From: Dasyornis broadbenti
Taxonomy: Eukaryota > Chordata > Aves > Passeriformes > Dasyornithidae
DNA length: 64,000 bases
Reading direction: 5' to 3'
Assembly: GCA_013397935.1 (NCBI GenBank)
Contig: VZRN01000251.1
Location: forward strand, 353,910-417,909
The notes under the pieces are model-generated. The model was not told the DNA's origin. It worked only from the letters and a program-made list of their open reading frames with translations, and did no database searches. The position numbers and the translations under genes were made by a program. The first letter of the stretch is position 1; the number at the start of each line of letters is the position of its first letter. Below, piece after piece: positions 13,780 through 26,625 of the stretch.

Positions 13780-14172
13780 GGAGCCAGGAGCCGTAATCGC
13801 GCTCTTGCTGCCTCTGAGTCACCGTGAGCCCGGCACAGAGTGCAGAGTCAGCAGCGGCGGATGCTGAGCTGCATTGTGTCTGCAAGTCAGTCAAACCAGT
13901 TTAAAAATAAACTCCTCTTGCCCTGGCCCCTCGCAGGCCCCTCTGTGCACACACGGCGCTGCCGCTTCCCGCCGTGCAGGCGGCTTTTGGGAAGAGCGCG
14001 CCCGACTCGCAGCCAAGAGCTTCCGCCCCTTGGGTTCAACCGCGCCGGTCCAGGCCCCGAGCAGGCCGAGGAACCAAAGCTGAGGTTTTCTGAGGAGCCT
14101 GGGGGAGTCAAGAATTCCAAAGCTGTCAAAACTCAACGAGAGCGGAGCACTCGCGCTCTCGGGTGCCGTTGA
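13780..14172. promoter_or_regulatory. Small CpG-dense block, candidate orphan CpG island / promoter or enhancer
   Basis: This is the densest CpG cluster in the window. By eye there are about 22 CpG in 13921-14172, at roughly 65% GC, giving an observed/expected ratio near 0.8. The surrounding DNA is CpG-poor. The left shoulder carries a perfect AP-1 core TGAGTCA (13815-13821) and a MAF/antioxidant-type half site AGTCAGCA (13846-13853). A GC-box-like CCGCCCC lies near 14023. Several frames are open through it on both strands, as expected for GC-rich DNA, so these are not taken as genes. CpG islands of this kind usually mark promoters or promoter-like enhancers. I see no clear first exon, so direction and target are unknown. 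Confidence 0.5.
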
Positions 14173-17100
14173 ACATCTCAGCCTCTGTCTTAGGGCTAAA
14201 TCAAGGAGAAGAGGAGCTGCCACCTCGTTGCTGTGTTTTCTAAGGACACAGGAGGGTCCATAGCTGCAGAGACAGGTATTGTGAGACCCTGCTGCTCATC
14301 ACACCCACAGAAAACTTTCCCCAAAGCTGCCTCATTGATTTTCCCCCAGCACCAGGGTCATTGCATAGCTGGAGACCGTAAATGGTCCCTGTCATAAACC
14401 TTTGATACTGTGGGAAGCATAAAACACCTTTTTCATTTCTTCCCCAAACTTTCATTGAATATCCAACTGCATGGAAATGGGAATTTTTCATAATGAACCA
14501 TTTTACATCTGTCTCTGATAAAAAATAATTACTGGCAAATCATATTAAATCCCCTCTGCCATTGATGTGGCCTTTGAAATTAATTGCCTGATAACTTATT
14601 AAAGATCTGTAAGTAAACTTTAAATATTTTAATATTCAAAATTCAAACCATGTTGATCACACACAAGAGGCTGCATAGCTTGTTTCTGCTGCCTGGCTGT
14701 AGTGAAATGCTATGAACTGCATTCTGGTAATAAAATGTACATATTCAATGTTTTTAGTGATATTTACCGATATTTGCTTGATATCAATCAGGATTTTAGG
14801 TGAATGTTTGTGGCACAAGGTTCAGCTGCATGCTTGATCAGAAAAGGAAAAAGCTAAAACAAAGCAAATATCATGATTGAAAGCTCAGGATGGATTTTGG
14901 GGCAACTCACTTAAATTTTGGATAAATTTAGCTCGCATAAAACTGATGCCAATCCATATATTTGCCTTCATTCTTCTATCATTCTAGTGTGAAAAAAAAA
15001 AAAAAAAATTAGCAATAAGAATAAAAGAGGTTATTCTCATTAAAGCTTTAAAAACATCTCAAAGCTTGATTTTTCCAAATACCCAGGTCTAAATTTTTTT
15101 TTACAGAAAGAGCTAAACTGCAGAAATTATTGAAACATTTTACTCTATGGATAGTCTCCAAAGTTTTTCAATTCTCCAAATTTTTCAAATATGTTTAACC
15201 TAAATTAAAAAAAAAAAAAGGAAGTAACGTTTCATCAACTGAGAATAAATCTGATCCCACACACATAACAGCAATAACCCTTGAAAGAGTTTTTAGGAGA
15301 GACCACCCCAAAAAGAGGGAAGATAAACACACACTCCCTTCACGTTCCAGTAGGAACATTCCCACTACAGGATGTCTTCAAGTCATTATTCAACCCCAGG
15401 ATAACACAACAGCACAACTGCTGCTCCTCTAGACTCTGTTTGCAAGTGCAAGTTTCAGACATTTTTTCCTGGAAACAGAAATTGCAGATGCGCAGTCTTT
15501 GCTGACATTTTGTGGCTGCTGCAGCTCAGGAGGGTGATTGGGAAAAGAAGCCCTAACATCCAGGCCCCAGATGTATTGCCCCTTATTCACATGCAGATTA
15601 TAAGAAGTTATATCCAAAAATATCACTGCTGGTCTGATCCCAAGGGAATTGTCCTCTCAACCCCAGGACAGTATTGCAGCCACCAAAGCAGCATCTGTAA
15701 TTTTCAGTATTTTCAAAAATCCACTTTCCAGTAGATTTTTCCATTCCACACACACTGGTGTGTGATGAACACCAGTGGTGGTGATGGTTACAAATAGAGA
15801 TTCACCTTGGGTCATGCTGCGATGGATCTACAGTCAGTGATCCTCTGAGAAAAAGGATGGAAAGGAAAAAGGAGAAGAGCCAGGCTCATCGGGAACCCTG
15901 CAGGAAATCCATCCCTGTAACCCACAAGGCATCAAAGACAAGAAAAGCAGCCAGCATTGGGACAGCAAGGGAGAACCAAGCTCCAGGAATGCTATGGGAT
16001 GTGAGACAACGCCATGGCCACCAGAACCTGGCCCTCCAGAATCAACAGGACTGGAGGATCTCGGCCATGGGACACATCTGCACTGCACACCAAAAAACGA
16101 ACAGAGAAGACACTCACAGCTATTCCAGGAATCAAAAGCAGCCCTGCTACACCAGCATGGGGTCTGGGACTATTTTTCCAGCTGTGAAACCCAGCATTTG
16201 GTGCAAATTCAAGTATTTCTGCTGCATTACACAACAGCCACCTCCAATCTCTCTGTGTGCCGGGTCCCATTGATATAAATGGTGATAAATGACAACTTCC
16301 AGGGTTTTATGATGGTTGTGAGAATGAAAATCATTATCGCCAGTGGGGAATACTTAAACACCTGTGCTGAGCCAAAAACCAGGGCGGCAGTGGAGGCAGG
16401 ACCCCGTTCCAGACACCCTCTTTGCTCTGGCTCCCAGCGTTGCAGCTCTCCATGGGCAGCTCGTGCACCTTGAGAGCGTTTCAGGGAGATCCAGCAGGGA
16501 CTGTGCCTACTTGCACAGGGAATTCAAACAGCTTATTACCAAAGCCATTTTCTTTTTTTTATTATTACTTTCTTCAAACAAAGCTAATAAATCAAATCAC
16601 CCAAGATGCACATTATGCAGAGCTTAATTAGATTTGGCACACATCTCGCTAGGAGTAGCACCCATCTGACTTCAGATCAGAGAGCTCAGGTTTGATGGGT
16701 GGAACCAAATCGCCCACTTTGGAGTTGCTAAATCTACTTTTAAATGCAGTGTGTTTGCATTTTTTCACTCTGGGACCTGGCAGAGGTTAGCTTTGCTTGA
16801 CTTTTGGGCAGCGGGAGCAGCGAAAGAGCATTCAGAGGTAGAAGGAGCCACGTTTCTGAAGAGCATAAATCTGTTATTCTGCAGGCACGGAAGGATCACA
16901 AAGAGTTGGCAGCAACCATTTCATGGGTTACATTTCACATGGCTACTGCGAGCTCCTGGAGCTTCCTTTTTGTCTGCCTACTGTTCTAAGGCATTCTGGG
17001 GTGTTTTTAATAAAAATATAGAAAACTAATGTGAAAATACTATTTTAACAGCATTTTATTTGGCAGAGCAACCTTCATTACCAATACCTCTCCTGATTTT

Positions 17101-19936
17101 AGTACCAACCTCTTGCTTTTCTAACACATACAGCTCCTCTAGAAACAAGACCTTCTGAGAAATTCCAGCTATATACATATATTTTAAATACATTTATGAC
17201 CTTAATAGAGATGAAAACACTGAAAGGAAAAAAAAATTTCATAAGTCCATTCAAGAAAAGGTGGAGAAAAATATTTTTATGAAGTAAAAATGCTGCCCCC
17301 ACCCTTCATCCCTTGTCTGCTGAGGAGGAACAGCAATGACCAGCAGGGAAGAGAAAAAATCTTGCACAGAAGAGCAACATCTCTGCAGGTGGTGCTGAAC
17401 CCCCACAGCGACCCCATGGTTCCCTAACCCCCCTTCCATGGAATGACACACGGGAGGGAGGCACAGGGAGGGGAAGAGGCTGATCATGGACAAACACACG
17501 TGAAAAAGAGCTCAGAGCTCCCTGGGAGTCCTGTGCTCCAGATAACAAACTGACCACGGCCTGGGCACCAGCAGAGGAAGAGAACGCGTTTCTGGCTGTA
17601 CCTCAGCCGGCCACGGTCTGCCCACAACAGAGGCACTGGTGTCAGCCCATGGCTGCTGTGGCACTGGAAAGGCCATCACTCCCTGTCAAAGAGCACAGCT
17701 GGTTGGACCGAGCGGAGTTTGCTTCTCAGAGAGCCCCACGTGCTGCTGGTGCTGCCCAAAGCAGCGCCGGCTGAGGCCCCAGTCTGTGCCCTGGCTGCGA
17801 GGGGCAGCTCCTCTGCCAGCCCTCACCAGCATCCCCTGCTCAGGGCAGGGGCGACAGCACAGCCCCCAGGCAGATTCTGCACGGACAGAAACCTCTGAGC
17901 TCCACACCCATCCACACCCAGAATGGACACAAGGCTCACCTGCCCTAAAACACCAACAATGCACAGCAAATCTTAAATAGTGAGTGTCTACAACGGGCAG
18001 CTCACAGGCAGTCTTCCAGTTACCACTTAATTGAGAAAAAAAGATTAACATATTCAGTAAATTATTTCATGAAACAATTATTTCATGCAGAAATCCTAGG
18101 TTACTTCTAGGCAACCAACACACACAATAAGATATGATAGTTTCAAATCAATTCTTTAGAGTGACACTCGCATCCGGGATCTGCCTTTAAAAAGGTGCTG
18201 GACTCCACTGCTGAAACCTGGTCTACAACACCTAAACACCTGACATTTTTCTGGGATGGGAGCCTCACATTTGCCTTATTCACAAACACAGAAATGGGCA
18301 GAAATAATTAAATAAAGGGAGCCCAGTTCATGCTCCAGTGCACCATGTATGAGAAGCTGCGGCTGACAATGACATTGAAAACCAGTTGTCAGTCTAATGT
18401 AATCAGAGAGACAATTGGCTCTGCTGGCAAGAACTGAATTAGTGTTTTCTGTCTGAATCAGTGTCATCTTCTAGGGAGCAGTGAAGCTTATGCAATGATA
18501 ACAAAACTCCCCAGAAGCTGCATTTGTTACTGAAATATGGTGGTGCTTTGGTGCTGTGTAACCTCATTCTGTAACACAATATACCTCATGGTCATGCTGC
18601 TGTTCTCATGTTTCTTGCAATGATACAATTCAATGACCAGATACTAGATCAAACTAGACAAGCATAATATGAAAACTTTAAAATCTCCCTTGGAAAGCTA
18701 ATGTGGTTTATTCCCAGGCGTGTTCCCTGCTCTCTCACTCACTGTACCCACATGCAGAGCATGAAATCGGGGCAGAGTCCAGGCCTAGCTGCAGCTTCAA
18801 ATCTTTGTGCTTTGGGGGAGACAGGAGGGTCAATGGTGCTGGGCTTCATTTCCCTAATGAGGACAGGGGTAAATTTCAAACCAAGGTCAGATATAAACAA
18901 ATGTCCTTTCACAAGTAGAACCCGTTGCTGATGCACACATGGGTTTTGTAATGAGACTCTAAGAGTCAGTCTTAAAACAGCCTTTTTAGTATTGTGAGCG
19001 CATCTGGTAACTTCACCTGTATTTCTGTTTCAGTTCATAGCATGAGTTGTTGTTGAGCACTGGAACACGCTGAGTGAAAATGAAATCAATTTTTTTCATT
19101 GTCACTGTGGTAGAAGCCCCCACTGCATCCGCTCCCCTTGCCTGCAGAACCACCCCACTGTCCCCTCGTGGGACGTGTGAATACTCTGCAGGGGTCTGCT
19201 TTCATGTGGTCCAGGAGGGTGCCAGGATGCACAGGTACCGAACAAAAAGGCTACCTCAGAAATGCCTTTTATCTTCTGAAAAATACTACTTCAGCTTAAA
19301 GAAGTCCTTACATTTACATATCATAATACAATCTTAAGAATTATGTTTATATTACAAACAACTGGCACTAAGAAAACTCTGGTTTATATTCAGTTAATAA
19401 CTGTCTTTTCTTCTGTTTAACTATACTGATCAACAGAAAACTCAGTGAAAGCAATAAAGGCAGATGGGTCTTACATATTTCGGTTTTAAAGATATTTGCT
19501 CTTTTTTGTCTACAACACCTGTTTCTTTAAAGAGATATTGGTCTGCTGGGAGGGTGTTCTCACAGGACTGATATACATCTGTAATTAGCGGGCTGATTGT
19601 CCTCCCCAGGCCAGGGAGACACTGCCTGACCTGACACTTAAAGGCACAACATCAAAATAGATACCCTCGTTTTTATAATTAACATTCCACATTAAATATT
19701 CATTAAAACTTACATAAATTATTTCCTTGTTCAAGGCTCAACTTCTCTGTCCTTGTTCAGGCAAAGTTCTCATTGAATGTGTTTACCCAGCTAAGACAAG
19801 ACATGACCACACTTTAAACCTTTTGTGCAGCCATTAGTCTTTGTCAGCCTCTGGTCTTGCTCAGGGAGAGCAAGGCACAGCACAAATCCTGAAGCTCCTC
19901 ACGTGTGATTTCCTCTTCTTTTCTACCGAAGCCACC
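14173..19936. other. Non-coding DNA, no gene recognised
   Basis: AT-rich. It contains an A17 run at 14992-15008, an A13 run at 15207-15219, a 9-bp-arm inverted repeat at 15753-15777 and a direct repeat of an 11-base unit (18061-18071 and 18077-18087). The stretches at 14.48-14.86 kb and 19.56-19.72 kb have the TAAT-rich, CpG-free texture typical of conserved non-coding elements. That is only an impression without an alignment. Open frames are short and overlapping. Confidence 0.5.
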
Positions 19937-20071
19937 TCAAAAAAAAACAAAAAACAAAACAAAACAAAAAAAAAAAAAAAAAAAAACCCAAAAAAAAAAC
20001 CCAAAAACACCCCCCAAACAACAGCAGCAACAAAACCCAACCAAACAAACCCCACAAAACAACCCTCCAAG
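19937..20071 (+). repeat. A/C-only low-complexity tract
   Basis: From about 19939 to 20023 the + strand contains only A and C, including an unbroken run of 21 A, followed by CCCAAAA and CAACA-type units. After two G in a short CAG repeat the A/C composition continues to about 20065. The lysine/asparagine/proline-rich open frames across it are translation artefacts of low complexity. The tract is probably an expanded homopolymer that has accumulated C substitutions on one strand. Confidence 0.9.
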
Positions 20072-23000
20072 TCTGTTGAAACAAAACCACTCAAGAACAG
20101 GAATTTTGCACAAACAAGGGGAGACTCACGGGAGCAGGAAGGGCTCGAGCATCTCCATCACATCTGCCAGGGCTCCGGACCAGGCCTCCACGGAGCTCCT
20201 CTCTGGAAGACACAGGGAGTGAGATGAAGAGGGAAGAGGAATGCTTTATGCCTTACATCTACTGCGTGTCAAGCCAAAGCCCCAAACAGGAAACGTTTCA
20301 CTAGCAGAGGTTTGTAAAAACGTGCTTTTCACATGTACAGGGGGAACTTTTTAGGTCTCTTCAGGAACTGTTTTGATTTACTGCAACGAGGAGAAGAAGA
20401 AAGCGCAGTGAGGGCAAGGCAGATGACCACATCCCCTTGGCACACACCTTGCAGCCCAGCTCTGCCCTCTGAAGACGTGGACACTCTCCAGCAGTGCTTA
20501 TTTATCTGTCACACTGCAGTGATGGATGTGACTGTTGCTCTCAAAAACATATGCTCAGAAGTTTATTATGGCACTAACTATGGGCTGAGCAAGAATCTGG
20601 ATTGTTTAAGTGTCAAACAGTGACAACATGTGTACAATACAACACAGACATCAAGGGGGAACCAGCTCTGCTAATATGTGGTGTTCAGAGAAGCCTTTAG
20701 GAACAAAGACCACCCATAAAGCCAAACCAAGGCTGCCACAAGAATAGGTGGTGCTGCTTCCGTCACTGCGGACTGGGTGCCAATTGGCTTCCTAATTAGA
20801 TTTGCGAGCTAATAAAAGGCATAAAACGCAAAAAGAGAACAATATGTTATAAGTTTTCCTATGGCAAACGTTGCTGTAAGTTCAGCAGATTTCTGATCGT
20901 GGTCGGTACCCAGCACAAGTTGGTTTTTCTTATGGTTTGTTTTCTTTATATTTTGTAAGGTTTATGTCTTTTATTTATGAGAATGAATAGTTCCTCAACA
21001 AGGATAGTCCTGAGCATCACGATTTTCAAGCAGTCACTAAATAACAATCAGCATAAATAACGCTCATACTTCTCGCCATCCTCCTTCAAATAATGGCGTT
21101 TTGCTCTATTTCATATCATATTTTGTAGAAATACATGGTAAATGGGCTGGTACCAAAAAAAAGGGAACTGTTAAATAAATTAAACCCCAAGAAAAAAAAT
21201 GTAATCCCCTTAAAAATGAAATCTCCTTAAATACATGAGTTGGAACTTAGGAATCTTGGAGACAGCAGCACCACATGGGAACTGCTGGAGATCTGTTCTC
21301 ATCCTGGAAGACCAAAGAGTTCAAGCAGAACTGGAGTATTGCTTGACAAGACTTCAAAAGGATTGAACAGAAAAGGAGTGAAAACAAAGAGTGGCAAAAA
21401 AAAAATAAAAACAAACCAAAATCCAACCACTCTAGGACAGGAGGGAAGGATAGATTGAAGAGGGACAGTAGAAAAAAGAAGATTTACGGGAAATTTAGAC
21501 TGAAATCACATGCACATATCAGTGAGTGGTAAAAGAATTTCTTCTCTTGATACATCAAACCGTTAATATCCAACTTCCCTTTCTCAGTGACAGCTACTAA
21601 CAGAACGAGCAAAGGAAAAAAAGAGTCTGATAAAACAAAACTGCAGTGCAATACTGACAACTCTTGCTCACGTGAATTAACATTTTAAAACCTGAAAAAA
21701 ACCTATCCAGACTCTGTGATCTGCAGAGGGAGGGCCTCAGGATACAAGAACAATTCTGAGAAGTCGTTGAGCTCTCAAACCACAGAGTGAAAGTCGCAGA
21801 AAATGCCCCCGCGTCTCAACGAGCAGTTTGCAGGATGAACTGCAGAAGGTTCTAAGGACTTGAGTGGTGCCACCTACCCCACGAACTCAACAGTAACAGT
21901 CCCAATATCCACTCCCTTCTGACTGGAAGCCTGAGCTTGGGAAAAGCTTCCCAAGGTAGGAGCCTGCTCAGAAGCCAACAGCTGGAACCTCTGCTTGGAT
22001 TAGAATTGCAAAGGCGCCAATTCATAGCCAGATGGTCCCTTTGTCCAACACAGCCTCACTCCCCAGCCTTTTGGAGCGTGCTCTAAAGCCTTTTCCCCAG
22101 GCTCTCTCAGAGGAGGTGGGTTGAGGGAGGTGTGGGTGCTGGAAAGAGAGAGATATTGGCTCCGAGTTAAACAGCTTTTTGTATGCGCAACCTGAGGCAT
22201 AAACAAGTCAGGATTTGCGTACTGGACCTTTGCATATACAGTCTGTGTGCTGCGGAAAAATCATTTAATAGTCCTTCTATTGCAGGGGTGTGAAAACACT
22301 GGGTCAGCTTCTTTATATTTTAAACAGCAGAGAAATGAGTGTGAAATAAGGAAATCCACAGACATCTTTCCACAGTTCATGGATTACCTGAACAGGCAGT
22401 TCTGGGCATGAGGGAGGAACGGAGAGACGGAATTACATGGGCTGTGCCATCAGAGAAACCAGGCTGGATGGTCAAAAAGCTCCATGGGTGACCGGGGTTG
22501 TCCCCAGAGAGGCAGCACCTCACATCTGGCCCAAACAGGACTGCAGTGGCACCAAAGCTCCAGCAAAGATTAAAGCGAGGAGCAACAACGGCACGGGGAT
22601 AACGAATCACATGGGTCCAGATGTGCTGCTCACACTTTTGCTGGTTTTCATTTTTAAGAAAATGTTCTTTTCCAGGGGAGGACCCCAGCTCTCAGACCTC
22701 TTGGGCTACAAGCCTTTTCAGAAGTGACTTGAAAGAAAAGAGGGTGGGGGAAATCTGATTTAATAAATGATATATAGGAGTATAATTATATGGTTTTAAA
22801 CACAGTTCCAGTTCACTTGTCTCAGCAAGAAACGTTGGTGTGTGAGAGAAATCATTTATATTGCTTACTACGGTTTTTCAATCTTGGCAAGCACTTTTTC
22901 CATTCTAAGATGTGGGAACACCCACATCAGTAATTATATACAGTAGCAAAAATACAAGATATCTTGTGTTCTGGAGAGGGGGGTTTCTCCCATCTCTCAG

Positions 23001-23622
23001 TGAACTTTTAGGGCCAATAAAAGGGAAGATTTCTAGTCTACAAGCTTCATAACTGTAAATAAAAATCATTATGGAAAACACGAGCTTGTCTCTGTGTAGT
23101 GACACAGATCCATTATCCAAAACATTTATTATCTGTAACACCTCTGTAACAAAACTGATGATTTTTCAGTTCTGGACACCTTATTCAGTGTGAAAGGGAT
23201 TAATAATCCCACCATTGGGTGCAAACCAGCAGAGCCAGCGCTGGGATTTCACACGTTTGTCCGTGAGGGTTAATTGGCAGGGCACATCCATGCGTGCATT
23301 CCAGCAAAATACGGGTAAAATGTGAAATCTGGGCTTTCTGAGCGGGAACCACTTGCTGGGATTTCCGTGGGAATTATGGTGGAGTTAGAGGGAGATGGAG
23401 CCTGGACTCCCACAGCTCCCACTGGAGCCCATGGGCTGAGGCTGCTCACGTGCTCCAGCCACAGCCTGAACCACAGCTGGGCCACCCCCAAAATCCAGCA
23501 CTGAGGAACGAGCTGGGAAGCTCATCCAGCTGGAAACGGGTCACATCCACTGCAAATACCTCCACAAATTTTAGGAATGTTAATTTTCTAATTCTCACGT
23601 TGGCTAAAGGAGTCCAGGAATA
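20072..23622. other. Non-coding DNA, no gene recognised
   Basis: AT-rich, with an A10 run near 21396. A stretch at 20.77-20.84 kb combines a CCAAT box on the + strand (GCCAATTGG context) with TAATTAG and ATAAA motifs, which could be homeodomain binding sites. Its length is too short to judge. Open frames do not exceed about 96 codons and show no domain. Confidence 0.5.
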
Positions 23623-23662
23623 TCCAGATAATCATTTTGCAGTCCAGATACTCATTTTGCAG
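23623..23662 (+). repeat. 20-bp tandem duplication (2 copies)
   Basis: A 20-base unit (23623-23642) is followed immediately by a second copy (23643-23662) differing at one position (A/C). It begins TCCAGATA and ends CATTTTGCAG in both copies. The near identity suggests a recent replication-slippage duplication. It lies in non-coding DNA. Confidence 0.9.
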
Positions 23663-25309
23663 GGAAATCTCTCTGTCCATAAGGGAACGATTCCCTTCCA
23701 TAATCCTTCCAGGCAATCCTGTGTAACATTTGCAAAACAGACCTGTGGAACAGTCAGAATCTTTCACCTGACCTTACACAGGACTTTTCTTTCTATGCAC
23801 AGATTTTTTTCCCCAATACGTGTCGGGATATAAAGGCACAATCACTCCTTGTTTTTTGTTTTGTTTTCTTCTCTTTTGTGGTTGCACAGCTCTCAAATCT
23901 CAATAAAGATTTAATTACATGCTGCATTAAAAGAGAATTGGGGTAGCTTTCTTTATGGTTTCTTAAATATTCTTTTTATTAAAGCAGATGCAGATCATTA
24001 AGAAGAGCAATGATAAATAATGGTCCACAGGCAAAACTATATTCTGTTCTTCTTTTGTATATTTTGGAGTTTAAAAGCCACTAGACCTAGAGACATCACA
24101 CTAGTTGGGCAAGGCAAGAATGGGAAAATCATGTTTTTCTGACCCTGGATAACCCCAACTTGCTACTTGCCACTAAGTGTCCAAAACTAACTTGTAGTCT
24201 ATTTAAAATATATATACATATTTTCATACAGAAATAAAATCTTTTTCTTCAGGTATTTCCTGTATGTCAGTGTAAGCAGGTATGTGCTGGGACCCACATT
24301 TTGAAATCCCAAATTTCCAGAGTCACTTCAAAGCTGCAGGAGAGATTCCCACCACATTCTGGGAGTACGGGGCTGGATGAAAGCTAAAGACAGGAAAAGA
24401 CTTTGTCTAAACTGAGAGACATATGAGAGGGATGGAAATAAAGAAACTGATCCACAGGCCTGAAAAAAAAAATAAAAAATTAACAGCACCATGAGTTTCC
24501 ATGGGCTTTATGTCAAGCTGTAGGCTTTTAAAATTTCCAACATATAAAGGTATTCCAATCTTCAATTTTAGTATTCTAAGATTAAAAAAAAAAAAAAAAA
24601 CAAACCAAAAATTACCTTGCATATTTCTTTCATTTTAAAATGCCGATCTCCCCACTCTCAATCCCTGTAAACCCCATCTAACATTGGTGTAAGGGGTCTT
24701 GCAAGCTTTCTCTAAGTCATCATCTTTGACCGGAGCTGAATTATTATGTCAGATGGACGAGAGCATTCCACTTTTCACAATAGTTTTGTTTAAACAGTAT
24801 TGGGCACAAAAAGCACAGGGGGAAAAAAAAAAAAAAAACAAAAAACCCACAGCTTTCTGGTTTCCATGCCAGCTTTTTTAATATCTTAAATGACATTGCT
24901 CGATGGAAAATTTAAAACACCAGACCATTATACTGCCATAATCCTAAGTAGCTCTTAAAAGAAGACAAAACACACTCCCCCCTTGCTGCCCCCCCAGAAA
25001 ATCCAGATGAACACAGAAAAAGCTGTCAAGCTCAGTCTTGTCCAAAGCAGATCTGCCAATGTTCTGACAATGTTTGCACTTGCTTGTCAAAATGGTCACT
25101 TCAGCTGAGCATCATTTACACTTTGGCTTACAAATTAGTTATGTAAATTACCTATAAATTTAACATGGAAAAAAAATCCACCTACCTTTTCTAGTTATTT
25201 ATATAAATACACACACTTTCTATATATATGATAAAATGTGGCATTGTAGGACCAACACTTCCTGGCTGAAGCGAAATGTTGCCGTTGGAGCATCCAGGAG
25301 AGGCTGGAG
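23663..25309. other. Non-coding DNA with three long A runs
   Basis: A runs occur at about 24463-24472 (10), 24584-24600 (17) and 24823-24838 (16). The last two are followed by AAC/CAAA-rich DNA. No retroposon body was recognised before the tracts. No gene was recognised. Confidence 0.5.
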
Positions 25310-25490
25310 CACATGGCTCCCTGCCCCTGCACCTGGGTTTCCCTCCCTCCTCTGCCACCAGCTCACTGCTGGAGCTGGAAGAAAAAGTCCTTTTCTGCCT
25401 CATTTTCTCGATCTGCAAAGTGGACAGGGCTGGCTGAATTAGTCCTTGGCATTGTGTAGCGGATGTAAAGATTTTCTGCTCTTTGAGAGC
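25310..25490 (+). mobile_element. MIR-type SINE relic
   Basis: The order of motifs follows the amniote MIR consensus. First comes a CCTGGGTTT...CTCTGCCACCAGCTC segment at 25330-25365. A CTGCCTCATTTTCTCGATCTG core follows at about 25395-25415, corresponding to the family's CTCAGTTTCCTCATCTG. A GGATGTAAAG...CTCTTTGAGAG segment at about 25461-25490 corresponds to the GTAAAGCGCTTTGAGA end. Sequence identity is low, as expected for an ancient, long-dead tRNA-derived SINE. Boundaries are approximate. The overlapping open frame on the - strand is incidental. Confidence 0.6.
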
Positions 25491-26550
25491 CACTTCAGAA
25501 GCTGTTTGAGCAAACGATCTACTCTCTGAAATCACTCAGAAAGCCGTTTTCTAGCAAGAAGAGGAATGTAGGATTTTTCCCAACTGCTCTGTTGGCCCAA
25601 AATGCACATTTTTGGGAGCTGTGTTGCTCACGTTAGGTGCTGCACGATGCTGTTAATGCACGGGGGCTGGAGGAGTGCCTGGGCTGTTTATGGGAATGTC
25701 TTTAATTGTTCAGCAGATTTGAAAGATAATTAACCATATTGTTATTAAAGAAAAAAAGGTGCTGAGAGAGCTTTGTCATGGATTTCTTTCCTTGGTTTAT
25801 AGAAAGGGTTCAGTTGAATATTTACACCAGGACAAGTAGGACCAGTTACAGTAGGAAGAGAAGAGAATCTTCCAAGGAGAGAGGATCCTGCACCTGGGAT
25901 TGCTCTGGAATTGAGACTCTCATCATAAACAGTGAGAGCTTGTGCAGGAGGGAATTTTGAAGTTTCCTGAACTCTCACACTGTGTACATCTGTATATGGA
26001 ATAAATAAATCCTGTTATTGGGGTGTTGCAAGGACAGAGATTACTAGAGATAGGCTCTAATGCTGTGCTTCAGAAACAAGGACTGAGAATTACCTCTGAA
26101 AATTAGGATTGATAATGATATCTACACTTAAGTTGTGAAACCCCTCTTAACGGCTTTGTCTCCTCTCCCCTTCCTTTGTTCTCCAACTTTTTGAATACCA
26201 AGGAAAATTAGCAATTATTGTTCTGACATGTCAAGGAAACCATCACCAACATATATTCTAAATTACTTGATTATTTTCATCCTCTGATGATTTTTTCTAA
26301 TCAAAACTTGCTTGGTTGACTCTTGTTGATGGAAAAATTCTGGCAGTTAATGAGAACGGTCAGTAAGTGACTCCTCCTGAAGTGCACACACAAAAGCTTT
26401 GCTACCTTCAGTCATCGCTCCATCTGGCCATGGGGTCATTACCCGCCTGCCAGGATATGCTGACATTCCACTGATCACTAACGGGGCAGGAGATCCCAGA
26501 ATCAGCATGAATGGGTAATGCCCAGAGCGTTAATATTGTGCTTCACAGCA
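25491..26550. other. Non-coding DNA, no gene recognised
   Basis: AT-rich, without long homopolymers or recognised repeats. Nothing beyond background is visible. Confidence 0.5.
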
Positions 26551-26625
26551 TCACTGACCATCACAGTCACCTGCAGAGCCTCAACCTGCCCTTCTCTGCT
26601 TCAGTTTCCCAAAGTGCCACAACCC
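26551..26625 (+). mobile_element. Possible MIR-type SINE fragment
   Basis: An ACTGACCATCACAGTCACCT...CAACCTGCCCTTCTCTGCTTCAGTTTCCC arrangement (about 26562-26610) parallels the MIR segment GTGACCTTGGGCAAGTCACTTAACCTCTCTGTGCCTCAGTTTCC. Only the central part is visible, and no 3' end could be aligned by eye. It is less secure than the copy about 1.2 kb upstream. Confidence 0.4.

Noticed and set aside
19841..20227. 128-codon lysine/asparagine/proline-rich frame
   Set aside because: A direct translation of the A/C low-complexity tract.
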